From the NCBI GenBank assembly GCA_022841365.1, contig JALHRP010000007.1:1-64000 (forward strand): 64,000 bases of DNA. The letters run 5' to 3'. Numbering within the stretch: the first letter of the stretch is position 1; each line of letters begins with the position of its first letter. This DNA is from Chitinophagaceae bacterium (GTDB lineage Bacteria > Bacteroidota > Bacteroidia > Chitinophagales > Chitinophagaceae). Position numbers and translations under genes: made by a program. The notes under the pieces are model-generated. The model saw only the letters and a list, made by a program, of their open reading frames with translations. It was not told the origin of the DNA and searched no databases. Shown one piece after another: positions 37,836-47,244 of this stretch.

Positions 37836-40800
37836 TTATAATTTAATGTCTACACCAAATGAATAAGTTCTTGCTTGTGGATATGCACCACGATCAATTC
37901 CTGTATCCAGAATACCTCCTGAAATCTCAGGATCAAATCCGGTGTATTTTGTAAACGTAAATGCATTACGCACCTGCAGATAAATGCGTGCACGGCTGAG
38001 AAACTTCTTGGTTATTTTTTCTGAAAACGTATAACCCAGCTGCAGGTTCTTAATTTTTACAAACGATCCATCCTCTACATATCTGTCAGAAACACGGATG
38101 TTGCTGTTGGCATCTGTAAATGAGTAGCGTGGTGTACGTGCATCATTTGTTGTATTGGGTCCTGTCCAACGGCCCAGCACTTCTCTTGATTTATTTGAGA
38201 AGTTGGCATTGCGCTCATATGCTTTGTAAATATCGTTACCAACAGAAGCATAGGTAAACATGTTAAAGTCGAAGCCTTTGTACTCCAGTCCAATGTTCCA
38301 GCCCATGGTAAAGTCAGGGAAGGGATCACCGATTTTTGTTTGATCAGCAGCAGTAATCTTTCCATCACCATCTGTATCAACAAAACGGATATCGCCGGGT
38401 TGTGCACCATTTTGTGTGGGTGCTTTCGAAATTTCATCAAAGGTTTGAAACAGACCGTTGGTTTGGTATCCGTAAAAGTATCCGGGAGTAAATCCTTTTT
38501 CAAATACGGTTACACTTTGTGATTGTCCGTTGAAATAATAACCACCTAAAATTTTAGCTGTACCATCACTGTTCGTTGCTGTTACTTTATTTTCAGCAGT
38601 GGTAAAAGTGAGTGATGTAGTGAAACGGAAATCTTTTCCAAATGTTTCATTGTAATTCACCGTTACATCAACACCTTTTGTAGATGTTGAACCGATGTTG
38701 GCAGTAGGGATGGGCACTGTGCCCAGATATAATGAAGCAGATGGTGTAAAGAGCAGACCATCTACATTCTTTTGAAAATAATCAGCCGATACAGAGAATT
38801 TCTTATTAAAGAAAGTAATGTCGAACCCTGCGTTCATCTGCAATTGTTTTTCCCAACGCAGTGCATTGTTAGCTGCAGAACCAACAGTAGAGCCGTTAAA
38901 AAATACATCTCCAAAAGTATATCCGTTACTGTTTGCAGTTGGACCATAACCGGTGTTAACACCACCTGTTACAATACCTACAAACTGAGGGTTTACATTC
39001 TCATTACCAATAGAACCGTAGCTGCCTCTTATTTTGAGATGATCAATGAAGTTTGATTTAAAGAACTTTTCGTTTGACAGAACCCAACCGGCAGATCCGG
39101 ATAAGAAGTTGGCAAACTTATTATCGGTACCAAATGCATAAGAACCATCTCTGCGTGCAGTGAACGAAGCCAGATACTTTCCTTCATAATCGTAATTGAT
39201 ACGTGTGAAGTAAGAAAGGTTTCTTCTGAAATACTGATAATAATAACCTGATAATGCGTTGGTATTGGTTGCAATATTATTCCCGGTAGCTGCAGTAAAA
39301 TCTGCAAACTCCCATGAGTTAAATGGCACATCCTGCCGGCTTGCACCTGCTGCATTACCGGTTACTTTGGCAACGGATACACCCAAGACGGTTTCAAAAC
39401 GATGTTTGTTGTTGATTTCAAAATCGTAGTTACCAAACGTTTCCCAGGTATAATTAAAGTTGCTTGTTTTTTCATGCGATACACTGTTGAAACGGCCCGG
39501 CACCTGCGAACCATCTGCAAACATGGTATTTTCTACGTTTAACGGACCATAAAAAACCAATGGGTTAAATGATTTGGCATTACCATCGAACTTGGTATAT
39601 CCAAAACGTGAAGTAAGTGTAAGATCTTTCACTACTTCATACTGCAATTCAAACTTACCATACAGCTTATTACCAATGTTCTTGTTGTATGTATTATCGA
39701 GCTTGGTAAGCGGATTAAAAATTTCTGATAACAACAGATTACTGTAACCATATTTACCTACGGTGTTCGGCACTGTATTATACACAGGAACAGTAGGATC
39801 GAAATTGATTGCACTGCCAAGTACACTGTTAAAGGAATTTTCCTGTACGCCTTTTGCATTGAGCAATACTGCCGATGTGTTTAAGATAAACTTGAGCTTC
39901 GAAGTAAGATTGAACGACAGGTTGGATGTAAAGTTTCCTCTGTTGAATACTGATTTATCGTTACCTCCAACAATACCGCCCTGATTAAGATAACCTGCCG
40001 ACAGGAAATAACTCATCTTATCGCTGCCGCCACGTGCAGAAATTGTATGAGTCTGGAAGGTGGCATTTTTAAATATTTCGTTTTGCCAGTTGGTGCCTAC
40101 ACCAACAGTACTGAGGTTGGGGAAAATAACCGAACCACCTGCCGTAACACTTCCTTCATTTATCATGGCTGCATATTCAGTACCATTTAATACACCAATT
40201 GTATTCATCACTTCCTGCACACCGTAGTTACTGCTGAAAGTAATTTCAGATTTCTGATTTTTTTTGCCTGACTTGGTTGTAACCACAATCACACCGTTAC
40301 CACCCTTCACACCATATATTGCAGTAGCCGCAGCATCTTTCAATACACTGATGGATTCAATATCAGCCGGGCTGATTGCATTAAAATCTGTAAGCGTTTG
40401 GGGAACACCATCAATAATCACCACCGGATCTGTTCCCGAAAAAGACGGAATACCACGGATAAGCACCGTTGGTTTTGATCCCGGTGTACCACTCTGGATT
40501 ACATTTACACCTGAAGCCCTTCCCTGCAGCACATCTTCTGTGCGTACAGGTTTCAGTTTGTCAATATCGCCTGCTTTAATGGTAGAGATAGCACCGGATA
40601 CTTTGGTCACCTTTTGGGTACCGTATCCTACAACTACCACTTCACCAAGACTGGTTGCTGCGCTTTCTTCCATTACAATACTGGCCAATGCATTGCTGTT
40701 AACCGTGTAACGGAAAGGAGTCATGCCCGCATAAGAAACCAGTAATACGGATCCTTTGTTGGCGTTAAGTGAAAAGCGGCCATTGGCATCTGTAAGTACA

Positions 40801-40961
40801 GAGGTTGATGTGCCCACCACCTGAACGGTGGCTCCAACCAGCGCTTCGCCGGTAGCCTTGTTTTTTACGGTACCTGTAACAGAGATGCTCTGTGCCAGTG
40901 CCTGTTGCATAAAAGTGCCGAGGAAAATTACAAGACACAGAATTGTGATCTTACATTTCAT
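37836..40961 (-). CDS. susC: SusC/RagA-family TonB-dependent transporter
   Basis: Outer-membrane beta-barrel that imports oligosaccharides with SusD, powered by TonB. 1041 residues: signal peptide (to ALAQS), carboxypeptidase-D-like regulatory domain (about 26-105, VTGTVKNKATGEALVGATV), SusC signature VVVVGYGTQKVTKVSGAIS, plug domain (to about 240) with VLIRGIPSF and VLKDAAATAIYGVKGGNGV, then the barrel ending YSFGVDIKL. First gene of the operon susC-susD-lipoproteins-GH16-GH16-GH3; the operator candidate is in the 200 bp upstream. Confidence 0.97.
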   Translation of the reverse strand: MKCKITILCLVIFLGTFMQQALAQSISVTGTVKNKATGEALVGATVQVVGTSTSVLTDANGRFSLNANKGSVLLVSYAGMTPFRYTVNSNALASIVMEESAATSLGEVVVVGYGTQKVTKVSGAISTIKAGDIDKLKPVRTEDVLQGRASGVNVIQSGTPGSKPTVLIRGIPSFSGTDPVVIIDGVPQTLTDFNAISPADIESISVLKDAAATAIYGVKGGNGVIVVTTKSGKKNQKSEITFSSNYGVQEVMNTIGVLNGTEYAAMINEGSVTAGGSVIFPNLSTVGVGTNWQNEIFKNATFQTHTISARGGSDKMSYFLSAGYLNQGGIVGGNDKSVFNRGNFTSNLSFNLTSKLKFILNTSAVLLNAKGVQENSFNSVLGSAINFDPTVPVYNTVPNTVGKYGYSNLLLSEIFNPLTKLDNTYNKNIGNKLYGKFELQYEVVKDLTLTSRFGYTKFDGNAKSFNPLVFYGPLNVENTMFADGSQVPGRFNSVSHEKTSNFNYTWETFGNYDFEINNKHRFETVLGVSVAKVTGNAAGASRQDVPFNSWEFADFTAATGNNIATNTNALSGYYYQYFRRNLSYFTRINYDYEGKYLASFTARRDGSYAFGTDNKFANFLSGSAGWVLSNEKFFKSNFIDHLKIRGSYGSIGNENVNPQFVGIVTGGVNTGYGPTANSNGYTFGDVFFNGSTVGSAANNALRWEKQLQMNAGFDITFFNKKFSVSADYFQKNVDGLLFTPSASLYLGTVPIPTANIGSTSTKGVDVTVNYNETFGKDFRFTTSLTFTTAENKVTATNSDGTAKILGGYYFNGQSQSVTVFEKGFTPGYFYGYQTNGLFQTFDEISKAPTQNGAQPGDIRFVDTDGDGKITAADQTKIGDPFPDFTMGWNIGLEYKGFDFNMFTYASVGNDIYKAYERNANFSNKSREVLGRWTGPNTTNDARTPRYSFTDANSNIRVSDRYVEDGSFVKIKNLQLGYTFSEKITKKFLSRARIYLQVRNAFTFTKYTGFDPEISGGILDTGIDRGAYPQARTYSFGVDIKL

Positions 40962-41051
40962 AATGCAATCGTTTTAGTTTTAAAATAATCGAGGGAATTG
41001 AGAACTTAAAACTACTTTCTCCTGCTACAAAAAAGAAAAACAAGGCCCCAA

Positions 41052-41118
41052 CATTACTACATCAGAAAATTCAAAAAATTGATTTTCAGGCTATTTGCAC
41101 TACATCATTACTACATCA
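41052..41118. promoter_or_regulatory. direct repeats between susC and the regulator gene
   Basis: CATTACTACATCA occurs at 41052-41064 and 41106-41118, starts 54 bp apart (about five helix turns); a third ACTACATCA at 41099-41107 lies 11 bp before the last. The repeats lie in the divergent region and are a likely binding site for the regulator encoded next door. Confidence 0.5.
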
Positions 41119-41160
41119 AAAGAAATTATATACATTCACAAACCAATAGGATTGCCTGGA

Positions 41161-44046
41161 ATGAAAAAATTGCTTGTTTTATTAATTCTTCCGCTCTGGA
41201 TGAATGGTCAAAATACCATCGGGCTACCTGATGTTATAAATTATTCTAAATCGTCGTACAATGCGGGGCTTCAAAACTGGGATATTAAGCAGGATAAAAA
41301 TGGCATAATCTATATTGCCAACAACGAAGGATTGTTGAGTTTTGATGGCCGTTACTGGAACCTGTACCCGCTGCCCAACAAAACCATCGTTCGCTCCATT
41401 GAAATTGGTACCGACAATAAAATTTATGTGGGTGGGCAGGATGAGCTGGGTTATTTTTCGCCGGGTAAAAATGGCCGTTTACAATACTATCCACTCAACA
41501 GCTATATTCCCGAAAAAGATCAGCCTTTTGGTGATGTATGGGATATTGTTTCGTTTAAAAAAGATGTGTACTTCCGGTCAACTACCAAAATTTTTAAATT
41601 CAGTAACCTGGCAGTTGCAACTTACAAAGCAGTTTCTGAATGGTCGTACATGGGTGTATGTAATAATAAGGTATATGCACATGATTACCGTGCAGGCCTC
41701 ATGCAACTCGAAAACAATGTATTGTCGCCAATTGCAGTTTCGGGTACATTACCGCTTAATGATCCGGTTACCGGTTTGCTTCAAGGCAATAAAGACAGTG
41801 TGTTGATCACAACACTTAAAAACGGTTTGTATATCCTTTCGGCCGGCAATCTTTCAAAAGTAAATTCACCTAATTCAGGTTTGTTTGAAAGTGACCGAAT
41901 TTATGCTTCTGTTTCTATCAGCAAAGAATGGGCAGCATTTGCCACCAGTAATAACGGAGTATACATTTCAGACTGGAAGGGAAACATCATTCAACGTTTT
42001 GCAAAAACAGAAGGTTTGCAGAATAATAATGTGCTGAGTATTTTTCGAGACAACCAGAGTAACCTGTGGCTTGGTTTGGATAATGGAATTGATTTTATTG
42101 CTTATAACAGTGCCGTAAAAAGGATTATACCCAATCAACAGGACGGATCAGGATATACAGCTGCCATATTTAAAAACAGGTTGTATACAGGTACTTCAAA
42201 CGGATTGTTTAGTGTAGCACTGCAACCCATGGCAGACTTGAGTTTCAGCAAAGGCAATTTTACAGCCGTTTCCAATACCAAAGGACAGGCGTGGAGTTTG
42301 GCAGAAATCAATAACCAACTTTTACTGGGCCACCATGAGGGTGCATTTACTGTAAATGAAAATACTGCACAACCTCTTAACAGCAATCCGGGGTTCTGGA
42401 ACTTTGTTCCTGTAACAGCAACATTCCCCGCAGCACAAATTGTTGCAGGCAACTATAAAGGTGTTCAGTTTTTTGATTATGTAAACGGACGGTTTATTCC
42501 GGCGAAAGAAGTTCCGGATTTTATTGAATCATCAAGGTTTGTAACCATTGATGAACAGGATCAGATCTGGGTATCGCATCCTTATCATGGAATTTATCAG
42601 ATACTGAAAGACAAGACCGGTTTGTTTACTGTAAAATCATATACAAACAAAAATGGACTTCCATCCATTTTGAACAATCATGTTTATAAAATAAAAAACG
42701 AAGTTGTTACCGCTACAGAAAAAGGGATCTATGTCTTTAACCGCAGTAAAAACAGTTTTGACCCCTCCCCTGTTTATAAACAATTACTCGGCACAAAAAG
42801 TATCCGCTATCTGAAAGAAGATGCCAATGGCAACATCTGGTTCATTCATGAAAAATCACTGGGAGTGATTGATTACTCCGGCAAAACACCGGTGGTTATT
42901 TTCTTGCCTGAACTGAATAATAAACTGCTGAGTGGTTTTGAATTTATCTATCCTGTAAACGAGCAGAATATTTTTATGGGAGGTGAGAAAGGATTTTTTC
43001 ATGTGAACTACGATAAGTATAAACGAACATCAGCCAACCTGCAGGTGCAAATACGATCTGTGCGGATCATTCACCAAAAAGACAGCCTGCTGTTTGGTGG
43101 TTACTTTAAAGATGTGAATGAAGTGCAGACACAACAAACAGATGCAATACCTGAAGTAGCAGATCAATGGAAAAGTATCCGGTTTGAATTTTCATCTGCG
43201 TTGTTTGGCATGCAGGCCAATCTGGAATACAGCTACCGTTTAAAGGGGTTTGATAATAACTGGTCTGAATGGACGAAACGTACAGAAAAAGAATACAGTA
43301 ATTTACCTGCAGGTACTTATCAGTTTGAAGTAAAAGTGCGGAATAATCTGGGCACTGAATCGCAGGCATCTGTTTTTAATTTTAAAATGCTGCCACCCTG
43401 GTATCAAACCATCTGGGCTAACATACTTTATTTTCTCATCGTCTGTGCCGGTATCTACAGCGTGTTCAGGTGGCAGCAGAAAAAATTTATCCGTCAGGAG
43501 GCAAAATTTGAAGAAGAACAAAAACGTCTCTTATACATTCACGAACTGGAACGCTCAAAAACAGAAAGTGAGCTGGTAACATTGAGAAATGAAAAGCTGG
43601 AAGTTGAAATCAATTATAAAAACTCAGAGCTGGCATCTTCTGCCATGCACCTGGTAAAGAAAGGTGAGCTGCTCACAAAAATAAAAACGGAGTTAACTCA
43701 TGTCATGAAGGCAATGGATCATCCGCAAACGGTGAATGAACTGAAGAAGATGATTAAAACGCTGAGTGAAGATGATCATATGGATCAGGAATGGGAAAAC
43801 TTTACCAAACATTTTGATCAGGTACACAGTAATTTTATTTTAAGCTTAAAAGAAAAACATCCTTCTATTACCAATAATGAAATTAAGCTGTGTGCTTACC
43901 TGCGTATGAATTTATCAACCAAAGAAATTGCACAACTGTTGAATATTTCTGTTCGTGGCGTTGAAATCAGCCGCTACAGATTACGTAAAAAATTAGGGAT
44001 CAGCTCAGAGGTGAATCTGTTCGATTATCTCATTAACATTAACTGA
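41161..44046 (+). CDS. PUL regulator: beta-propeller, Y_Y_Y domain, one TM, LuxR-type HTH
   Basis: I choose the ATG at 41161 (MKKLLVLLILPLWMNGQ, signal/anchor); the frame opens at 41095. About 961 residues: periplasmic seven-bladed propeller built of regulator-propeller repeats (IKQDKNGIIYIANNEGLLSF, NLWLGLDNGIDFI), Y_Y_Y domain (YSYRLKGFDNNWSEW), transmembrane helix (ANILYFLIVCAGIYSVF), coiled coil, and a C-terminal HTH (NEIKLCAYLRMNLSTKEIAQ...RYRLRKKLGI). Unlike hybrid two-component SusR-type sensors it has no histidine kinase or receiver, so it may bind DNA from the membrane. Divergent from susC, which it probably controls. Confidence 0.9.
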   Translation: MKKLLVLLILPLWMNGQNTIGLPDVINYSKSSYNAGLQNWDIKQDKNGIIYIANNEGLLSFDGRYWNLYPLPNKTIVRSIEIGTDNKIYVGGQDELGYFSPGKNGRLQYYPLNSYIPEKDQPFGDVWDIVSFKKDVYFRSTTKIFKFSNLAVATYKAVSEWSYMGVCNNKVYAHDYRAGLMQLENNVLSPIAVSGTLPLNDPVTGLLQGNKDSVLITTLKNGLYILSAGNLSKVNSPNSGLFESDRIYASVSISKEWAAFATSNNGVYISDWKGNIIQRFAKTEGLQNNNVLSIFRDNQSNLWLGLDNGIDFIAYNSAVKRIIPNQQDGSGYTAAIFKNRLYTGTSNGLFSVALQPMADLSFSKGNFTAVSNTKGQAWSLAEINNQLLLGHHEGAFTVNENTAQPLNSNPGFWNFVPVTATFPAAQIVAGNYKGVQFFDYVNGRFIPAKEVPDFIESSRFVTIDEQDQIWVSHPYHGIYQILKDKTGLFTVKSYTNKNGLPSILNNHVYKIKNEVVTATEKGIYVFNRSKNSFDPSPVYKQLLGTKSIRYLKEDANGNIWFIHEKSLGVIDYSGKTPVVIFLPELNNKLLSGFEFIYPVNEQNIFMGGEKGFFHVNYDKYKRTSANLQVQIRSVRIIHQKDSLLFGGYFKDVNEVQTQQTDAIPEVADQWKSIRFEFSSALFGMQANLEYSYRLKGFDNNWSEWTKRTEKEYSNLPAGTYQFEVKVRNNLGTESQASVFNFKMLPPWYQTIWANILYFLIVCAGIYSVFRWQQKKFIRQEAKFEEEQKRLLYIHELERSKTESELVTLRNEKLEVEINYKNSELASSAMHLVKKGELLTKIKTELTHVMKAMDHPQTVNELKKMIKTLSEDDHMDQEWENFTKHFDQVHSNFILSLKEKHPSITNNEIKLCAYLRMNLSTKEIAQLLNISVRGVEISRYRLRKKLGISSEVNLFDYLININ

Positions 44047-44052
44047 TGCTTA

Positions 44053-44086
44053 TAAAAAACGGCATCACCTGTTGTTGGTGATGCCG
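44053..44086 (-). terminator. Rho-independent terminator of the second GH3 gene
   Basis: CGGCATCACC (44060-44069) pairs with GGTGATGCCG (44077-44086); on the minus strand TTTTTTATA follows. It serves the GH3 gene ending at 44114. On the plus strand no U-run follows, so it may only partly stop regulator transcripts. Confidence 0.85.
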
Positions 44087-44113
44087 CTTGCAATTTATTC
44101 CGTAACGATCTGT

Positions 44114-46429
44114 TTACTTCTGCCAGTTTACTTTTTCCATTTTTACATCTCTGGAATTGGTACCAATCATGATCTGAAATTCGCCCGGCTCCCAATCATA
44201 CTTTAAATCGTAATTATAAAACTTGAGATCATTTGCCGTTATGCGGAATGAAACGGTTTTACTCTCGCCCGGTTTTAATTCAATTTTTTGAAACCCTTTG
44301 AGTTCTTTCACAGGCCTTGTAACACTGCCCACCACATCACGGATATACAGTTGCACCACTTCTTTACCTGTTACTGTTCCGGAATTTGTTACTGTAACAG
44401 AAGCAGTGAGTGTTTGATTTCCTTTTAAAGATGTACTGCTGAGTTTGATATTACTGTAGTTAAATGATGTATAGCTTAAACCAAAACCAAACGGGTATAC
44501 AGGTTCGTTGCTCACATCTAAATAATTACTGCGGAATTTCTGAAACCACTGACCTTCTGCCAATGGTCTGCCTGTATTTTTATGATTATAAAATAAAGGA
44601 ACCTGTCCAATGTTTTGCGGAAAGGTGGTACTTAGTTTTCCTGATGGGTTTACATCACCAAACAACACATCTGCAATAGCATAACCAGCTTCGCTACCGC
44701 CAAACCAAACATTTACTATAGCAGGAACCTGTTCATTTTCCCATTTAAGAGCAAGCGGTCGGCCGGTAAATAAAACCAATACAACGGGTTTACCTGTATT
44801 AAGTAATGCCTGTAATAAATCTTTCTGTACCTGCGGTATTTCAATGCTGCTTCTGCTCGATGATTCACCCGTCATTTCTGCACTCTCTCCCAGCACGGCA
44901 ACAATTACATCACTTTGATTGGCGATTGCAAGTGCTTCTTTTAAAATTACATCAGCAGGACGACTGTCTCTGCGCAATGATTTTCCAAACATACCTGCAC
45001 GTTCTTCAAATAAACTGTCTGCATCAAGGTTCGATCCTCTTGCATGCAATATGTTTACATTGTTACCTGCCACTTCTTTTAATCCGGTTAATACAGAAAT
45101 GGCCTTGTCAAATTCTGCCGCCACACTCCATGTACCCGGCATGTTTTCTTTATTATCGGCCATTGGCCCAATGAGCGCAATGGTTCCCGTTTTTTTTAAT
45201 GGTAATACAGGTGTACCGTTTCCTGTACGCATCGGACTGTTTTTTAACAGTACAAAACTCTGTGCTGCTGTTTCTCTGGCTATCTTCCGGTGTGCTGCTG
45301 TAAATACTTCTGTTTTAGAACGCTGTTCATCACAATAGCGATAAGGATCATCAAACAAACCGAGTTTGTATTTTGCTTCCAGTATTCTTCTGCATGCTGC
45401 ATCAATCATCTGCATAGTAATCTTTCCTTCTTTCAATGATTGCTTTAAGGTTAATAAAAATCCTTCGCCTACCATATCCATATCAATACCTGCCTGCATT
45501 GCTCTGGCAGAAACAGTTTTTAAATCGCCTATCCCATGATCAATCATTTCATTAATACCTGTATAATCTGTAACAACAAATCCGTTGAATCCCCATTGAT
45601 TTCTCAGCACTGTGGTCATAAGCCATTTATTTGCTGTAGCAGGAATACCATCTACATCGTTAAACGAAGCCATTACACTTCCCACACCTGCATCAACTGC
45701 TGCCTGGTAGGGCGGAAAGTATTCGTTGTACATTCTGTAACGGCTCATGTCTGTTGTATTGTAATCACGACCGGCTTCTGCAGCACCATATAACGCATAA
45801 TGTTTTACACAACTCATAATGGTATTGTTGAGCGAAAGATTATTTCCCTGATAACCTTTTACCATGGCTCTGGCAATTTGAGAACCGAGGTATGCATCTT
45901 CGCCGCTACCTTCTGCAATCCTTCCCCAGCGTGGATCACGGGAGATGTCTACCATGGGAGAAAAGGTCCAGTTAATACCATCAGCACTTGCTTCAATGGC
46001 TGCAATCCGTGCACTCCGTTCAATGAGCTGCATATCCCAACTGCAGCTTAATCCCAATGGAATAGGAAAAACAGTTTGATAACCATGTATCACATCCATA
46101 CCGAAAATCAACGGGATTTTTAAACGGCTTTCTTCCACTGCTACTTTTTGCACAGCACGTATCTTGGCTACTGATTTAATATTAAACAGACCACCTACTC
46201 TTCCTTCTTTAATTTTTTTACCAATATCAGAATTAGAAGCCTGCCCTGTTACAATATCTCCTGAACCGGGTAAATTCAACTGACCAATTTTTTCATCTAC
46301 TGTCATTTTCTTCATCAAACCATCAATAAACAGTTTCATCTTCGCATCAGTTGTTATCTGTGCAGAAGTCCCGTAGCTCAACAATACTGTAACAATCAAG
46401 AGTAACAGCTGTAGCACATTCTTTTTCAT
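44114..46429 (-). CDS. GH3 beta-glucosidase (BglX-like)
   Basis: Periplasmic exo-beta-glucosidase, 771 residues, signal peptide to about TSAQ24. GH3 barrel with nucleophile Asp288 (FVVTDYTGINEM), GH3 C domain, fibronectin III-like C-terminus (KEVVQLYIRDVVGSVTRPVKEL) ending FQIMIGTNSRDVKMEKVNWQK. A paralogue of the GH3 at 28997, roughly half identical by eye, without the repeat insertion in its interdomain loop. Sixteen bp after the SGNH hydrolase gene, so co-transcribed with it. Confidence 0.96.
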   Translation of the reverse strand: MKKNVLQLLLLIVTVLLSYGTSAQITTDAKMKLFIDGLMKKMTVDEKIGQLNLPGSGDIVTGQASNSDIGKKIKEGRVGGLFNIKSVAKIRAVQKVAVEESRLKIPLIFGMDVIHGYQTVFPIPLGLSCSWDMQLIERSARIAAIEASADGINWTFSPMVDISRDPRWGRIAEGSGEDAYLGSQIARAMVKGYQGNNLSLNNTIMSCVKHYALYGAAEAGRDYNTTDMSRYRMYNEYFPPYQAAVDAGVGSVMASFNDVDGIPATANKWLMTTVLRNQWGFNGFVVTDYTGINEMIDHGIGDLKTVSARAMQAGIDMDMVGEGFLLTLKQSLKEGKITMQMIDAACRRILEAKYKLGLFDDPYRYCDEQRSKTEVFTAAHRKIARETAAQSFVLLKNSPMRTGNGTPVLPLKKTGTIALIGPMADNKENMPGTWSVAAEFDKAISVLTGLKEVAGNNVNILHARGSNLDADSLFEERAGMFGKSLRRDSRPADVILKEALAIANQSDVIVAVLGESAEMTGESSSRSSIEIPQVQKDLLQALLNTGKPVVLVLFTGRPLALKWENEQVPAIVNVWFGGSEAGYAIADVLFGDVNPSGKLSTTFPQNIGQVPLFYNHKNTGRPLAEGQWFQKFRSNYLDVSNEPVYPFGFGLSYTSFNYSNIKLSSTSLKGNQTLTASVTVTNSGTVTGKEVVQLYIRDVVGSVTRPVKELKGFQKIELKPGESKTVSFRITANDLKFYNYDLKYDWEPGEFQIMIGTNSRDVKMEKVNWQK

Positions 46430-46445
46430 TTTCTTTACTTTTTTT

Positions 46446-47114
46446 TTATTTCAACAAATATGGTTGTATTATTTTTTTCCAGAGCATATACCCTTTTGTG
46501 TTCATGTGCAGTTGATCTTCTAAAAAAAGCTCTGCTCGTACAGAACCATCTATATTTAACATTGCCGGATACACATTGATGAACACTGCATTTGGTTTTG
46601 ATTTTATAAATTGATGAATCTGTTTATTGGCCTCTTTAAATTTTTGAAGTAACAACTCCCTGCTGGGGCTTGGCTTCATGGATATATAAGCAACCGGTAC
46701 CGTTTTATATTTTGAACGAATGAGTGCATATAATGTTTTAAACCGATCTGTCACCATATCAACTGTTACAGTATCACTTGCAGCAAAATCATTTTCGCCA
46801 CAATAAATAACAATTTGTTTGGGTTGATATGGAAAGATTACATCATACCGACAGGTGATGAGATCCGTTAGTGCAGATCCTCCAAAAGCCCGGTTTAAAA
46901 TTCGTTTACCGGGGAAATATTCCTGCACGTCTTTCCAATTAGTAAAAGAAGAACTGCCAATGAAAAGTATTTGCCCTGCGGCCGGAAATTGCAGGCTGTC
47001 GCTATGTTTAAATGCCTGTATCTCTTTACTAAAAGCAGTTTGTGCAATGCTGTGAGAGGCACATAAAAATTCAAAAGCAAATAAAATTACAAGTGAAAAG
47101 ACGACCCGTTTCAT
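46446..47114 (-). CDS. SGNH/GDSL-family hydrolase
   Basis: Secreted esterase-type hydrolase, 222 residues, signal peptide to about IAQ25. SGNH blocks visible: block I FIGSSSFTNW (nucleophile probably Ser55), block II FGGSALTDL, block III YCGENDF, block V DQLHMNTKGY (His). In a glucan locus a carbohydrate deacetylase/esterase role is plausible but not shown. First gene of the two-gene unit with GH3. Confidence 0.9.
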   Translation of the reverse strand: MKRVVFSLVILFAFEFLCASHSIAQTAFSKEIQAFKHSDSLQFPAAGQILFIGSSSFTNWKDVQEYFPGKRILNRAFGGSALTDLITCRYDVIFPYQPKQIVIYCGENDFAASDTVTVDMVTDRFKTLYALIRSKYKTVPVAYISMKPSPSRELLLQKFKEANKQIHQFIKSKPNAVFINVYPAMLNIDGSVRAELFLEDQLHMNTKGYMLWKKIIQPYLLK

Positions 47115-47163
47115 ACCGCATTAAGATAAGATGTTTTACTCAGAAAAAGGGAGTTGTAACGGA

Positions 47164-47187
47164 GTATTTTCTTCTTTTAAAATACTT
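47164..47187. repeat. AT-rich inverted repeat in divergent spacer
   Basis: AGTATTTT and AAAATACT separated by eight bases, in the 130-bp region between the SGNH hydrolase and Rieske genes. Possibly an operator; no further support. Confidence 0.3.
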
Positions 47188-47244
47188 ATTACACTGCTTT
47201 CTGCGGAATTAAAAAAGTATCTTTATAAAGTATATTATTTACAC

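Noticed and set aside
44060-44086. Terminator for the regulator gene on the plus strand
   Set aside because: The stem is followed by CTTGCAATTT on the plus strand, with no U-run; the U-run is on the minus strand.
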